A stretch of DNA of 64,000 nucleotides from Albimonas sp963977235 (GTDB lineage Bacteria; Pseudomonadota; Alphaproteobacteria; Rhodobacterales; Rhodobacteraceae): the NCBI RefSeq assembly GCF_963977235.1, contig NZ_CAXBOD010000015.1, positions 18,316 to 82,315 of the forward strand, in the 5' to 3' direction. The notes under the pieces are model-generated. The model had not been told where the DNA came from and did not search any database. It was given only the letters and a program-made list of their open reading frames with translations. Positions 1 to 8,541 of this stretch are shown piece by piece (positions within the stretch are counted from its first letter, which is position 1; each line of letters opens with the position of its first letter). A program made the position numbers and the translations under genes.

Positions 1-276
1 GGGTCCTGGAACGAGGGGATCTCGTCCGGGCAGGGGCTGATGGCGGTGGCGCTGGTGATCTTCGCACGCTGGAACCCGATCCAGTGCTTCGGAGCGGCGC
101 TGCTGTTCGGCGGCGCGGGGGCGCTGGGTCCGGCGCTGCAGTCGGTGGGCGTCACCTCGGGCTACTATCTGTTCTACGCCGCGCCCTACGTGCTGACGCT
201 GGGCATGCTGATCGCCACCTCCTCGACCACGCGGGCCATGAGCGGCGCGCCGGGCGAGCTGTCGATCACGAAATGA
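1..276 (+). CDS. ABC transporter permease, C-terminal part (BMP/nucleoside class)
   Basis: The reading frame is open from the first base of the window, so only the last 91 residues of an inner-membrane permease are present. They contain hydrophobic helices (around GLMAVALVIFARW and a Gly/Ala-rich helix) and end in a short polar tail. The pattern matches the second permease of the simple-sugar/nucleoside BMP-type importers. The matching ATPase is encoded 2.5 kb downstream at 2799. Inference: this gene, that ATPase and probably upstream binding-protein and permease genes outside the window form one importer. The gene is separated from the ATPase operon by sodC on the other strand. Confidence 0.75.
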   Translation, partial: GSWNEGISSGQGLMAVALVIFARWNPIQCFGAALLFGGAGALGPALQSVGVTSGYYLFYAAPYVLTLGMLIATSSTTRAMSGAPGELSITK

Positions 277-323
277 GGGGCGGAGAGATGTCCCCCCGCC
301 CCGATCTTCGCAGGCCCGCGCGC

Positions 324-926
324 TCAGAGCGCCTCGATCACCCCGCAGGCGATGCGGTCGCCCGAGGCGCCGGCCGGGTCCGTGACATAGTCGTCGGGGC
401 CGGCGTGGATCATCAGCGCGGCGCCGTCGGAATCGAGCACCGCGGTGCGCCCGCGGCCGCCGAACAGGGCCTGGGCGGACTCCTCGAGCGCCTCGGCCGG
501 GGTCTCGCCGTCGGAGTCGGCGAGCTTGGCCAGCGGCGCCAGCGTGGTCACCTTCAGCGTCCCGCTCTCGGGCACGTGAATGTTGGGCAGGTCGCCGGCG
601 TGGGGGCCGTCCTCGGACAGGAAGCCGTGCGTGGCCTCGTCGCCGCCGAGATGCCCGCCGGCGTGGCCGAAGTCGGGCCCGCACTCGCCCACCGCATGGA
701 TGTGGAAGCCGTGCTCGCCCTCGGGCGCCTCGGTCAGCTCGAGCTCGATCAGCACGCCCGCGGGAGTGTTGTAGAGCGAGGCGACGCCCACCGGGTTGCC
801 CTCGGGGCTGAGCATCTTGGCGGTGGCGTCCTGGGCGCGCGCGGCGTCGGCGACGAGGGTCAGGCCCATGGCGCCGGCCGCCGCCAGGGAAACGGCAAGA
901 GTGAAGGGCAATGCGCGTCGAGTCAT
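324..926 (-). CDS. sodC: periplasmic Cu/Zn superoxide dismutase
   Basis: Converts superoxide to oxygen and peroxide in the periplasm. The 200-residue product starts with a signal peptide (about residues 1-32, ending near ARAQ). Ligand residues are all visible: H75, H77, H92 and H174 for copper; H92, H100, H109 and D112 for zinc. C82 and C194 can form the usual disulfide. The C-terminal GDRIACGVI motif is typical of the family. Transcribed on its own, convergent with the permease gene and divergent from the amidase gene at 1070. Its position splits a co-directional transport and catabolism cluster. Confidence 0.95.
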   Translation of the reverse strand: MTRRALPFTLAVSLAAAGAMGLTLVADAARAQDATAKMLSPEGNPVGVASLYNTPAGVLIELELTEAPEGEHGFHIHAVGECGPDFGHAGGHLGGDEATHGFLSEDGPHAGDLPNIHVPESGTLKVTTLAPLAKLADSDGETPAEALEESAQALFGGRGRTAVLDSDGAALMIHAGPDDYVTDPAGASGDRIACGVIEAL

Positions 927-1069
927 GAGGTTCTCCTGGGTCGTCTGGCCGGCGGTCGCTCGCGGCGGGCCGGCGGGGGTGTTGGGGACGATATGGGCGC
1001 CGCGAGGCGGCGACGCGATGGCAGGCGCATGGCGCCCTCGCGACAGCGGACGAAAAGAAAGGAAGCGCG

Positions 1070-2086
1070 ATGAACGGCCTGGGCGGACTGAACCCCTCCC
1101 CGAACGGCGTGGTGATCGGACTGGTGCAGCTGCAGTTGCCGGTGGTGGTCACGCCCGAGGACCTGGCGCGCCAGACCGCGCGGATCGTCGAGATGGTGGG
1201 CAAGGCCCGGCGCAACATGGCGGGCATGGACCTGGTGGTGTTCCCCGAATACGCGCTGCATGGCCTGTCGATGGACATCAACCCGGCGATCATGTGCGCG
1301 ATCGACGGGCCGGAGGTGGCGGCTTTCCGGCAAGCCTGCATCGACAACCGGATCTGGGGCTGCTTCTCGATCATGGAGAAGAACCCCGGCGGGATGCCCT
1401 GGAACACCGGCCTGGTGATCGACGACCAGGGGGAGATCCAGCTCTACTACCGCAAGATGCACCCCTGGGTTCCGGTGGAGCCGTGGGAGCCGGGAGATCA
1501 GGGCATCCCGGTGATCGAGGGCCCCAAGGGCTGCAAGCTGGCGCTGATCATCTGCCATGACGGCATGTTCCCCGAGATGGCGCGCGAATGCGCCTACAAG
1601 GGCGCCGAGATTATGCTGCGCACCGCTGGCTACACCGCCCCGATCCGCGACAGCTGGCGCTTCACCAACCAGGCCAACGCCTTCCAGAACCTGATGGTGA
1701 CCGCGAACGTGTGCATGTGCGGCTCTGACGGGACCTTCGACTCGATGGGCGAGGGGATGATCTGCAACTTCGACGGCTCGGTGGTCGCGCACGGGACCTC
1801 GGGCCGGCCGGACGAGATCATCTCGGCCGAGGTGCGCCCGGACCTGGTGCGCGAGGCGCGCGCGGGCTGGGGGGTGGAGAACAACATCTACCAGCTGTTC
1901 CACCGCGGCTACGTGGCGGTGAAGGGGGGCGCGCAGGACTGCCCCTACACGTTCATGCAGGACATGGTCGCAGGCACGGCCCGGCTGCCCTGGGAGGAGG
2001 CGGTGAAGATCACCGACGGAACCTCCTGCGGCTTCCCCGAGCCCAAGCGGACCTACAGCCCCGGCGCGAAGGAGGCCGCGGAATGA
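1070..2086 (+). CDS. formamidase / aliphatic amidase (nitrilase superfamily)
   Basis: A 338-residue cytoplasmic amidase of the nitrilase superfamily. The Glu-Lys-Cys triad is visible: E60 in FPEYALHG, K129 in YYRKMHPW and C162 in ICHDGMF. Length and the motif around the cysteine match the AmiF/AmiE branch, which hydrolyses formamide or short aliphatic amides to ammonia and acid. AAGGA six bases before the ATG supports the start. First gene of an operon: its stop overlaps the biuret hydrolase start by four bases. True substrate is not determined by sequence. In this context it may process a formamide-like or N-carbamoyl product of the same pathway (inference). Confidence 0.85.
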   Translation: MNGLGGLNPSPNGVVIGLVQLQLPVVVTPEDLARQTARIVEMVGKARRNMAGMDLVVFPEYALHGLSMDINPAIMCAIDGPEVAAFRQACIDNRIWGCFSIMEKNPGGMPWNTGLVIDDQGEIQLYYRKMHPWVPVEPWEPGDQGIPVIEGPKGCKLALIICHDGMFPEMARECAYKGAEIMLRTAGYTAPIRDSWRFTNQANAFQNLMVTANVCMCGSDGTFDSMGEGMICNFDGSVVAHGTSGRPDEIISAEVRPDLVREARAGWGVENNIYQLFHRGYVAVKGGAQDCPYTFMQDMVAGTARLPWEEAVKITDGTSCGFPEPKRTYSPGAKEAAE

Positions 2087-2802
2087 ACGTGACGGATGGG
2101 ATCGTCGAGACGACCGGACCGCTGGCCGCGGACCCGTATCCCTGGCCATACAATGGCGACCTGCGGCCGGAGAACACGGCGCTGATCGTCATCGACATGC
2201 AGACCGACTTCTGCGGCGTCGGCGGCTATGTGGACAAGATGGGCTACGACCTGTCGAACACCCGCGCCCCGATCGCGCCGATCAAGGCGGTGCTGGCCGC
2301 CATGCGCGCCTGGGGCGGGCTGGTGATCCACACGCGGGAGGGGCACCGGCCGGATCTCGGCGACCTGCCTGAAAACAAGCGCTGGCGCTCGCGCCGCATC
2401 GGGGCCGGCATCGGCGATCCCGGGCCCTGCGGGCGCATCCTCACCCGTGGCGAGCCGGGGTGGGAGATCATCGAGGAGCTGGCGCCCATCGCGGGCGAGC
2501 CGATCATCGACAAGCCGGGCAAGGGCAGCTTCTACGCCACCGACCTGGAACTGCTGCTGCGCACGAGGGGCATCCAGAACTTCGTGCTGACCGGCATCAC
2601 CACCGACGTGTGCGTGCACACCACCATGCGCGACGCCAACGACCGCGGCTTCGAGTGCCTGTTGCTCGAGGACTGCTGCGGGGCGACCGACATGGGCAAC
2701 CACCACGCCGCCATCAAGATGATCAAGATGCAGGGGGGCGTGTTCGGGGCGGTCTCGAACTCGGCGGACTACATCGCCTGCCTGGAGGGCGTGGGCGCAT
2801 GA
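2083..2802 (+). CDS. biuH: biuret amidohydrolase (isochorismatase-like cysteine hydrolase)
   Basis: Hydrolyses biuret to allophanate and ammonia. The 239-residue protein has the family triad D38 (VIDMQTDF), K147 (DKPGKGSF) and C177 (TTDVCVHT). The N-terminal DPYPWPYNG block, the QTDFCG block and the GDPGPCGRILTRGEPGW block match what I recall of the Rhizobium leguminosarum biuret hydrolase, so the specific name is offered with good but not full certainty. ATGA overlaps exist at both ends (amidase stop and ABC ATPase start), so it is translationally coupled. Allophanate hydrolase, which consumes its product, lies in the same operon at 5396. Confidence 0.88.
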   Translation: MNVTDGIVETTGPLAADPYPWPYNGDLRPENTALIVIDMQTDFCGVGGYVDKMGYDLSNTRAPIAPIKAVLAAMRAWGGLVIHTREGHRPDLGDLPENKRWRSRRIGAGIGDPGPCGRILTRGEPGWEIIEELAPIAGEPIIDKPGKGSFYATDLELLLRTRGIQNFVLTGITTDVCVHTTMRDANDRGFECLLLEDCCGATDMGNHHAAIKMIKMQGGVFGAVSNSADYIACLEGVGA

Positions 2803-4325
2803 CCGTCCTCCCCCCCGGGATCAAGGCGCTGGGCGTCGAGACGGTCGGCATGACCAAGCGCTTCGGCGGCTTCACGGCGCTCAAGGATGTCTCGATCAAG
2901 GTGACGCCGGGCTCGTTCCACGCCCTGCTGGGGGAGAACGGCGCGGGCAAGTCGACGCTCGTGAAATGCATGATGGGCTTCTATACGCCCACCGAAGGCT
3001 CGGTGATCGTGGGCGCGCGCGAGGTCGACATCCCCGACCCCCGCGCCGCCCATGCCATGGGGCTGGGCATGGTCTACCAGCATTTCACCCTGGTCCCCTC
3101 GCTGACCGCGGCCGAAAACCTGGTGATCAGCCGCGAGGACGCGCCCAGGATCATCGACTGGCGCCGCGAACGGCGCGACCTCGAGGCGTTCATCGACACG
3201 ATGCCGTTCAAGGCGCCGCTGAACGTGCCGGTGATGCGCCTCTCGGCGGGGGAGCGGCAGAAGCTCGAGATCCTCAAGCAGCTCTATCTCGGGCGGCGGT
3301 TCCTGATCCTCGATGAGCCGACCTCGGTGCTCACGCCCGCCGAGGCGGACGAGGTGCTGGGGGTGGTGCGGGGGCTGACGGAGGCGGGCGAGATCTCGGT
3401 GCTGATGATTTCTCACAAGTTCCGGGAGGTGACGGCCTTCGCGGACGAGGTCTCGGTGCTGCGGCGGGGGGCGAAGACCGGCGGCGGGCGGGTCGCGGAC
3501 CTGAGCCACGCCGACATGGCCGAGTTGATGGTGGGGGCGGAGACGCTGGCCAGGTCCGCCGCGCGGACCGGGACCCCGGGCGAGGCGGTGCTGCGGGTCG
3601 AGGGCGTGCGCGCCGCCGACGGCAGCGGCCTCAGGCAGATCGAGATCGACGGGTTCGAGGTGCGCGCGGGCGAGGTCGTGGGCATCGCCGGCGTCTCGGG
3701 CAACGGCCAGTCGGAGTTCATGGAGATCCTGACCCGGCAGCGCCCCTGCGAGGCGGGCGTCATCAAGGTCCACGGCGTACCCTACCGCGCCACCCGCGAG
3801 GAGCAGCGCCGCCTGAAGGTGCGATATCTGCCCGAGGAGCCGCTGAAGAACGCCTGCGCGCCGAAGATGAGCGTGGCCGAGAACATCGCGTTCCGCAGTT
3901 TCGACGTGAACGGCAAGGGCGCGCGGCGGTGGCTGGACGGGGCGGGGATGACCCGGCTGGGGGCCGAGCTGGTGCAGGCCTTCAAGGTCAGGACCGCCAG
4001 CCTCGAAAGCCCGATCGAGAGCCTCTCGGGGGGCAACGTCCAGCGGGCGGTGCTGAGCCGCGAGCTTTCGGGGGAGGTGGACCTGCTGATCATCTCCAAC
4101 CCGTGCTTCGGGCTCGACTTCACCGCGGTGGCAGAGATCCGCCAGCGGATCATGGCCGCGCGCAACGCCGGCGCGGCGGTGCTGCTGATGTCGGAGGACC
4201 TGGACGAGATCCTGGAGCTGTCGGACCGCATCCTGGTGATGTCCGAGGGCCGCTTCGCTTATGAGGTCGAGGCGGGCCAGGCGGACGTGGCCGAGATCGG
4301 CCGGCACATGGCGGGGCACGCGTGA
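2799..4325 (+). CDS. ABC transporter ATPase, two-domain (BMP/simple sugar class)
   Basis: Energises import across the inner membrane together with the permease at the window start. The 508-residue protein has two nucleotide-binding halves. The first has Walker A GENGAGKST, signature LSAGE and Walker B LILDEP. The second has the degenerate GVSGNGQSE Walker A and LSGGN signature normal for RbsA/YufO-like subunits, with ISNP in place of a canonical Walker B Glu. Start chosen at the ATG overlapping the biuH stop (ATGA); a longer in-frame opening upstream runs through biuH and is not credible. Probable cargo is a urea-derivative or nucleobase-like compound (inference from neighbours). Confidence 0.9.
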   Translation: MTVLPPGIKALGVETVGMTKRFGGFTALKDVSIKVTPGSFHALLGENGAGKSTLVKCMMGFYTPTEGSVIVGAREVDIPDPRAAHAMGLGMVYQHFTLVPSLTAAENLVISREDAPRIIDWRRERRDLEAFIDTMPFKAPLNVPVMRLSAGERQKLEILKQLYLGRRFLILDEPTSVLTPAEADEVLGVVRGLTEAGEISVLMISHKFREVTAFADEVSVLRRGAKTGGGRVADLSHADMAELMVGAETLARSAARTGTPGEAVLRVEGVRAADGSGLRQIEIDGFEVRAGEVVGIAGVSGNGQSEFMEILTRQRPCEAGVIKVHGVPYRATREEQRRLKVRYLPEEPLKNACAPKMSVAENIAFRSFDVNGKGARRWLDGAGMTRLGAELVQAFKVRTASLESPIESLSGGNVQRAVLSRELSGEVDLLIISNPCFGLDFTAVAEIRQRIMAARNAGAAVLLMSEDLDEILELSDRILVMSEGRFAYEVEAGQADVAEIGRHMAGHA

Positions 4326-4990
4326 TGGCGACGCTCGCGGCCGAGCCGTTCCCCATCGAGCTCGACCCCTCGGCGCTGGGCCTGGTGGTGATCGACATGC
4401 AGCGCGACTTCATGGAGGCGGGCGGCTTCGGCGCGAGCCTGGGCAACGACGTCTCCCTGCTGCGCGCGATCATCCCGACGACGGCGCGGCTGATCGCGGG
4501 GTTCCGCGCCGCCGGCCTGCCGGTGATCCACACGCGCGAGTGTCACCGCCCGGACCTGTCGGACCTGCCGCGCGCCAAGCGCGACCGGGGGTCTCCGGCG
4601 CTGCGGATCGGGGACGCGGGGCCGATGGGCCGGATCCTGATCGCCGGCGAGCCGGGGGCGGACATCATTCCCGAACTTTATCCCGCGGAGGGCGAGACCG
4701 TGATCGACAAGCCGGGCAAGGGCGCCTTCCATGCCACCGACTTCGGCCAGGTGCTGCAGGCCAAGGGCCTGCGCCAGCTGGTCTTTGCGGGCGTCACCAC
4801 CGAGGTCTGCGTGCAGACCACGATGCGCGAGGCCAACGACCGGGGCTATGAGTGCATCCTCGCGACCGATGCGACCGAGTCCTACTTCCCCGCCTTCAAG
4901 CAGGCCGCCATCGAGATGATCCGCGCCCAGGGCGCCATCGTCGGCTGGACCGCCACGAGCGACCGGATCCGGGAGGCGATCGGTGTCTGA
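4325..4990 (+). CDS. second isochorismatase-like cysteine hydrolase, substrate unknown
   Basis: A 221-residue relative of the biuret hydrolase two genes upstream. The triad is intact: D24 (VIDMQRDF), K132 (DKPGKGAF) and C162 (TTEVCVQT). The block MGRILIAGEPGADIIPELYP is shared with the paralogue, but the N-terminal WPYNG region is missing and the C-terminus diverges. Members of this branch act on ureidoacrylate, biuret, guanylurea or similar N-carbamoyl amides; the sequence alone does not say which. The ATG overlaps the ATPase stop by one base (TGATG); a GTG three bases earlier is also possible. Confidence 0.85.
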   Translation: MATLAAEPFPIELDPSALGLVVIDMQRDFMEAGGFGASLGNDVSLLRAIIPTTARLIAGFRAAGLPVIHTRECHRPDLSDLPRAKRDRGSPALRIGDAGPMGRILIAGEPGADIIPELYPAEGETVIDKPGKGAFHATDFGQVLQAKGLRQLVFAGVTTEVCVQTTMREANDRGYECILATDATESYFPAFKQAAIEMIRAQGAIVGWTATSDRIREAIGV

Positions 4991-5360
4991 TCCCCTGACG
5001 CCCGTCACCGACGCGCCCGCCGTGCTGCGCGGCTTCCTGCCCCTGGCGCTTTCGGGCGGCTGGCAGGCGCTGCCTTTCGAGTTCTTCCGCGAGGGGGTGG
5101 AGATCCACCGCCTGGCGGAGGGCCCCGCCGCGGTCGCGCTTCTTCGCTACGCGCCCGGCGCCTCGGTGCCGCGGCACCGGCATACGGGGCTCGAGACCAT
5201 CGTGGTGCTCGAGGGGTCCCAATCCGACGACAACGGTGTGGCCCGGGCGGGCGACATCGTCTTCAATCCCGAGGGCAGCGTGCACAGCGTCTGGTCCGAG
5301 GACGGCTGCGTGGTCCTGATCCACTGGACCCGCCCCGTGGAATTCGTGGAGCCGGCCTGA
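4983..5360 (+). CDS. small cupin-domain protein
   Basis: A 125-residue single-domain cupin. The metal-binding motif HRHTGLE and the later VHSVWSEDGC segment resemble the ChrR-type C-terminal cupin fold. Starts at GTG inside the end of the preceding hydrolase gene (8-base overlap) and is followed 35 bases later by allophanate hydrolase. No enzymatic role can be assigned. Location suggests it binds or senses a pathway intermediate, or protects an unstable one (inference). Confidence 0.8.
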   Translation: MSDPLTPVTDAPAVLRGFLPLALSGGWQALPFEFFREGVEIHRLAEGPAAVALLRYAPGASVPRHRHTGLETIVVLEGSQSDDNGVARAGDIVFNPEGSVHSVWSEDGCVVLIHWTRPVEFVEPA

Positions 5361-5395
5361 GCGCCGCCCGAGCAACCAAGAAAGCGAGGCGTCCC

Positions 5396-7201
5396 ATGAA
5401 GGACCTGCCCTTCCATATCCAGGCCCTTCACGCGGCCTACGCGCGCGGCGTCTCGCCCATCGAGGTGATCGCGGAAGTCTACCGGCGCATCGAGGCGGCG
5501 GGCGATCCCGGCATCTTCATCCACCTCGTGGACCCCGAGACCGCCGGGGCCGCCGCCGCGGCGCTGCCGCCCTTCGATCCCGTCGCGATGCCGCTGTGGG
5601 GCGTGCCCTTCGCGGCCAAGGACAACATCGACGCCGCCGGCTGCCCGACCACCTGCGCCTGTCCCGCCTCGGCCTACCAGCCCTCGCAGGACGCGGTGGC
5701 GGTCGCGGCGCTGAAGGCGGCGGGCGCGATCCTGGTGGGCAAGACCAACCTCGACCAGTTCGCCACGGGGCTGGTGGGCGTGCGCTCGCCCTATCCGATC
5801 CCCAGGAACGCGGTGGATCCCGCGATCGTGCCGGGGGGATCGTCCTCGGGGTCCGCGGTGGCGGTGGCGCGGGGGCTGGTGAGCTTTTCGCTCGGGACCG
5901 ACACGGCGGGCTCGGGGCGGGTGCCGGCGGCGCTGAACAACATCGTGGGGCTGAAGCCGTCGCTGGGGGCGATCTCGGCGACCGGGCTGGTCCCGGCCTG
6001 CCGGTCGCTGGACACGATCTCGATCTTCGCGCTGACCGTGGGGGACGCCTGGGCGGCGTTCCGGGCGGCGGCGGTGTTCGACCCCTCCGACGCCTACGCG
6101 CGGCCCGCCTCGACGCCGGCGCTGGCGGCCTGTCCCCCCGCCTTCAGGGTCGGCGTGCCGACGCCCGCCACGCGGATCTTCCTTGGCGACGCCGCGCAGG
6201 AAGCCGCCTACGACGCCGCGCTGGAGGAGCTTGCGGCGCTGGGCGGGGAGCTGGTGGAGCTCGACTTCCAGCCCTTCTACGACATCGCGCGGCTGCTCTA
6301 CGACGGTCCCTGGGTCGGCGAGCGCTGGGCCGCGACCGAGGCGATCATCCGCGACCGCCCCGAGGAGATGCACCCGGTCACCCGCGCGATCATCGGCAAG
6401 GCGGAAGGATACTCGGCCGCCGACGCGTTCAAGGGGCAGTACGCGCTGCAGGCGCTCAAGCGGATCGTGCAGCCGATGCTGGACGCGGTCGACCTGATGG
6501 CCGTGCCGACGATCCCCACCTTCTACTCGGTGGCCGATCTCGAGGCGGACCCGGTGACGCCGAACTCCAACTTCGGGACTTACACCAACTTCGTGAACCT
6601 GCTGGACATGTGCGGACTGGCCGTGCCGATGGCGGCGCGGGCCGACGGGCGGCCGGGTTCGGTGACGCTGCTGGGCCGCGCGGGGCGCGACGCGCAGCTG
6701 GCCGCATTGGGCGAGACGCTGCACGACCGCTCGGGCGTCGCGCTGGGGGCGACGGGGTGGGCGGCGCCGCGGGGGCCGGAGCGCGCGGCCGCGGCGATGG
6801 ACGACGAGATCGCGCTGGCGGCGGTCGGCGCGCACATGTCGGGCCTGCCGCTGAACCCGGAGCTGACCCGGCTGGGGGCGCGGTTCCTGGCCGCGACCAC
6901 GACCTCGGCCGACTATCGCCTCTACGCTCTGCCGGGCGGCCCGCCGAAGCGGCCCGGGATGGTGCGCGCGAAGGACGGCGCGCAGATCGCGGTCGAGGTC
7001 TGGGCCGTCCCCATGGCCCGGTTCGGAGCGTTCATCGCCGGAGTGCCCTCGCCGCTGGGGATCGGGACGGTGCAGCTCGCCGACGGCTCGAGCGTGAAGG
7101 GGTTCCTGTGCGAGGCGGCGGGCCTGGAGGGGGCCGAGGACGTCACCGCCCACGGCGGCTGGCGCGCCTACCTCGCGGCGGGCGCCTCGGACGCCGCCTG
7201 A
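5396..7201 (+). CDS. atzF: allophanate hydrolase
   Basis: Converts allophanate to ammonia and CO2, the last step of biuret, cyanurate and urea-carboxylase routes. The 601-residue length equals AtzF-type enzymes: an amidase-signature domain (about 1-440) plus the family-specific C-terminal domain (about 470-595). The Ser-cisSer-Lys triad is visible as K75 (FAAKDNID), S149 (GGSSSGS) and S173 (DTAGSGR). An AAGAAAG/GAGG stretch precedes the ATG. It is not fused to urea carboxylase, which fits a biuret source of allophanate. Last gene of the operon; the next gene is convergent with an 11-base gap. Confidence 0.93.
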   Translation: MKDLPFHIQALHAAYARGVSPIEVIAEVYRRIEAAGDPGIFIHLVDPETAGAAAAALPPFDPVAMPLWGVPFAAKDNIDAAGCPTTCACPASAYQPSQDAVAVAALKAAGAILVGKTNLDQFATGLVGVRSPYPIPRNAVDPAIVPGGSSSGSAVAVARGLVSFSLGTDTAGSGRVPAALNNIVGLKPSLGAISATGLVPACRSLDTISIFALTVGDAWAAFRAAAVFDPSDAYARPASTPALAACPPAFRVGVPTPATRIFLGDAAQEAAYDAALEELAALGGELVELDFQPFYDIARLLYDGPWVGERWAATEAIIRDRPEEMHPVTRAIIGKAEGYSAADAFKGQYALQALKRIVQPMLDAVDLMAVPTIPTFYSVADLEADPVTPNSNFGTYTNFVNLLDMCGLAVPMAARADGRPGSVTLLGRAGRDAQLAALGETLHDRSGVALGATGWAAPRGPERAAAAMDDEIALAAVGAHMSGLPLNPELTRLGARFLAATTTSADYRLYALPGGPPKRPGMVRAKDGAQIAVEVWAVPMARFGAFIAGVPSPLGIGTVQLADGSSVKGFLCEAAGLEGAEDVTAHGGWRAYLAAGASDAA

Positions 7202-7212
7202 TCGCGGAAGCC

Positions 7213-8541
7213 TCAGCCGGCGCGCAGGTCCTCGGCCGGGGCGCGCCGGTAGGCGGCGACGGCGGGGGCCAGCGCCAGAAGCGAGGCCGCCGAGAAGGCG
7301 GCGGCGGCGAGCTGGATCTCGGGCCAGCCGAGCGAGGCGGCGACCGCCATGTCGGTCCGTGCAGAAAGCGCGGCCGAGACCAGCCCTGCCGAGGCCCAGC
7401 CCAGCGCCAGTCCGGCAAGACATCCCGCCCCCAGCAGGCTGGCGGCGTAGAGCCAGACCACCCCCAGCACGAAGCGCCGCGGCGCGCCCATCGCGCGCAG
7501 CAGGGCGAAGCGTCGGGCGAACAGACGCGCCAGCGCCACCAGCCCCGCCAGCACGCCTGCGGCGGCCAGCGCCTGGGTAAGGACGGCCATCAGCGACATC
7601 GCCTCGCGCACGTCGCCCAGCACCGCATGCAGACGGGCGAGCGTGGCGCCGGGGAAGAAGGCCATGGTCCCCTCGCCGTCGTGGCGGGCGCGGATGGCGT
7701 AGGCGTCGGCGAGGCGCTCGCCCGACAGCACGAAGGCCGGGGCGCCGGGGAAGTAGTCCGGGTCGAAGGGGGGGCCCAGCTGCTCGGGCCGTTCCGGCGC
7801 GTGGCCGGGGGCGAGACCGTGCATCTCCCACAGAGTCTCGATGGGCACGAGGATGGCGCGGTCCCAGGGGCCGCCGGTCGGGGACATGCGGCCAACGATG
7901 CGCAGGGACTCGCCGGCGTGGGCGTCGGCTTCGGCCGCGTCGCCATGGCCGTGGGCGGGCGCGACGGTTTCGCCCAGCGTCATCGCCGCATGGGCGCCGG
8001 CGATGGCCTCGCCATGGCGCGCCCAGGCGCGGCCCTCCGCCAGGGGGCCCGCGAGGCGGTCGAGAAACGCGGCGGTCGTGCCCACGATGGGCGCGCCGGC
8101 GTGACTGTCGCCGAAGGCGACGGGGGCGGCGAGCGAGACCCGCGGGTCGGCCTGGATCGCGCGCAGCGCCTCGGGCCCCAGCAGCGGCAGGGCGGCGGCG
8201 GGCTGCAGGTAGACGGTCGAGAGCAGCGCCCGGATCTCGTCGCCCGGCGCCGCGACGATCACGTCGAACGGCCCGGCGGCGCGGGCGGCGGCCTGGCGCA
8301 GGGCTCGCTCCTGGCTCAGCAGCGCGCCGCCGAGGCCGACCGAGAGGGCCATCAGACCCGCGAACAGCAGGTTGGTCCAGCGGAAGCGGACCAGCAGCGC
8401 CCGGGCGAGCGGCCAGGGCGCCTGGCCGCGCATGGCAAGGGCCGCCAGCGCCGCCGCGGGGGCCAGCAGCAGCAGGGTCAGCGCGAGATCCTGCGCCGCG
8501 TTGGGCAGGGCGCGCCAGAGGTCGGAAACCGCCTCGGGCAT
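7213..8541 (-). CDS. FtsX/MacB-type ABC transporter permease
   Basis: About 442 residues with one N-terminal membrane helix, a large extracytoplasmic domain (about 65-290) and three C-terminal helices, the FtsX layout used by LolE/MacB-type machines. The periplasmic part carries a histidine-rich loop (PAHGHGD ... DAHAGE), hinting at metal binding. Start is the ATG overlapping the ATPase stop (TGATG); a GTG three bases earlier is equally possible. Third gene of the operon 9712-7213. Function (lipoprotein, peptide or metal-related export) cannot be fixed from sequence. Confidence 0.85.
   Translation of the reverse strand: MPEAVSDLWRALPNAAQDLALTLLLLAPAAALAALAMRGQAPWPLARALLVRFRWTNLLFAGLMALSVGLGGALLSQERALRQAAARAAGPFDVIVAAPGDEIRALLSTVYLQPAAALPLLGPEALRAIQADPRVSLAAPVAFGDSHAGAPIVGTTAAFLDRLAGPLAEGRAWARHGEAIAGAHAAMTLGETVAPAHGHGDAAEADAHAGESLRIVGRMSPTGGPWDRAILVPIETLWEMHGLAPGHAPERPEQLGPPFDPDYFPGAPAFVLSGERLADAYAIRARHDGEGTMAFFPGATLARLHAVLGDVREAMSLMAVLTQALAAAGVLAGLVALARLFARRFALLRAMGAPRRFVLGVVWLYAASLLGAGCLAGLALGWASAGLVSAALSARTDMAVAASLGWPEIQLAAAAFSAASLLALAPAVAAYRRAPAEDLRAG

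Noticed and set aside
2769..4319. A 516-codon minus-strand frame opposite the ABC ATPase
   Set aside because: Shadow of the ATPase reading frame; no domain features.
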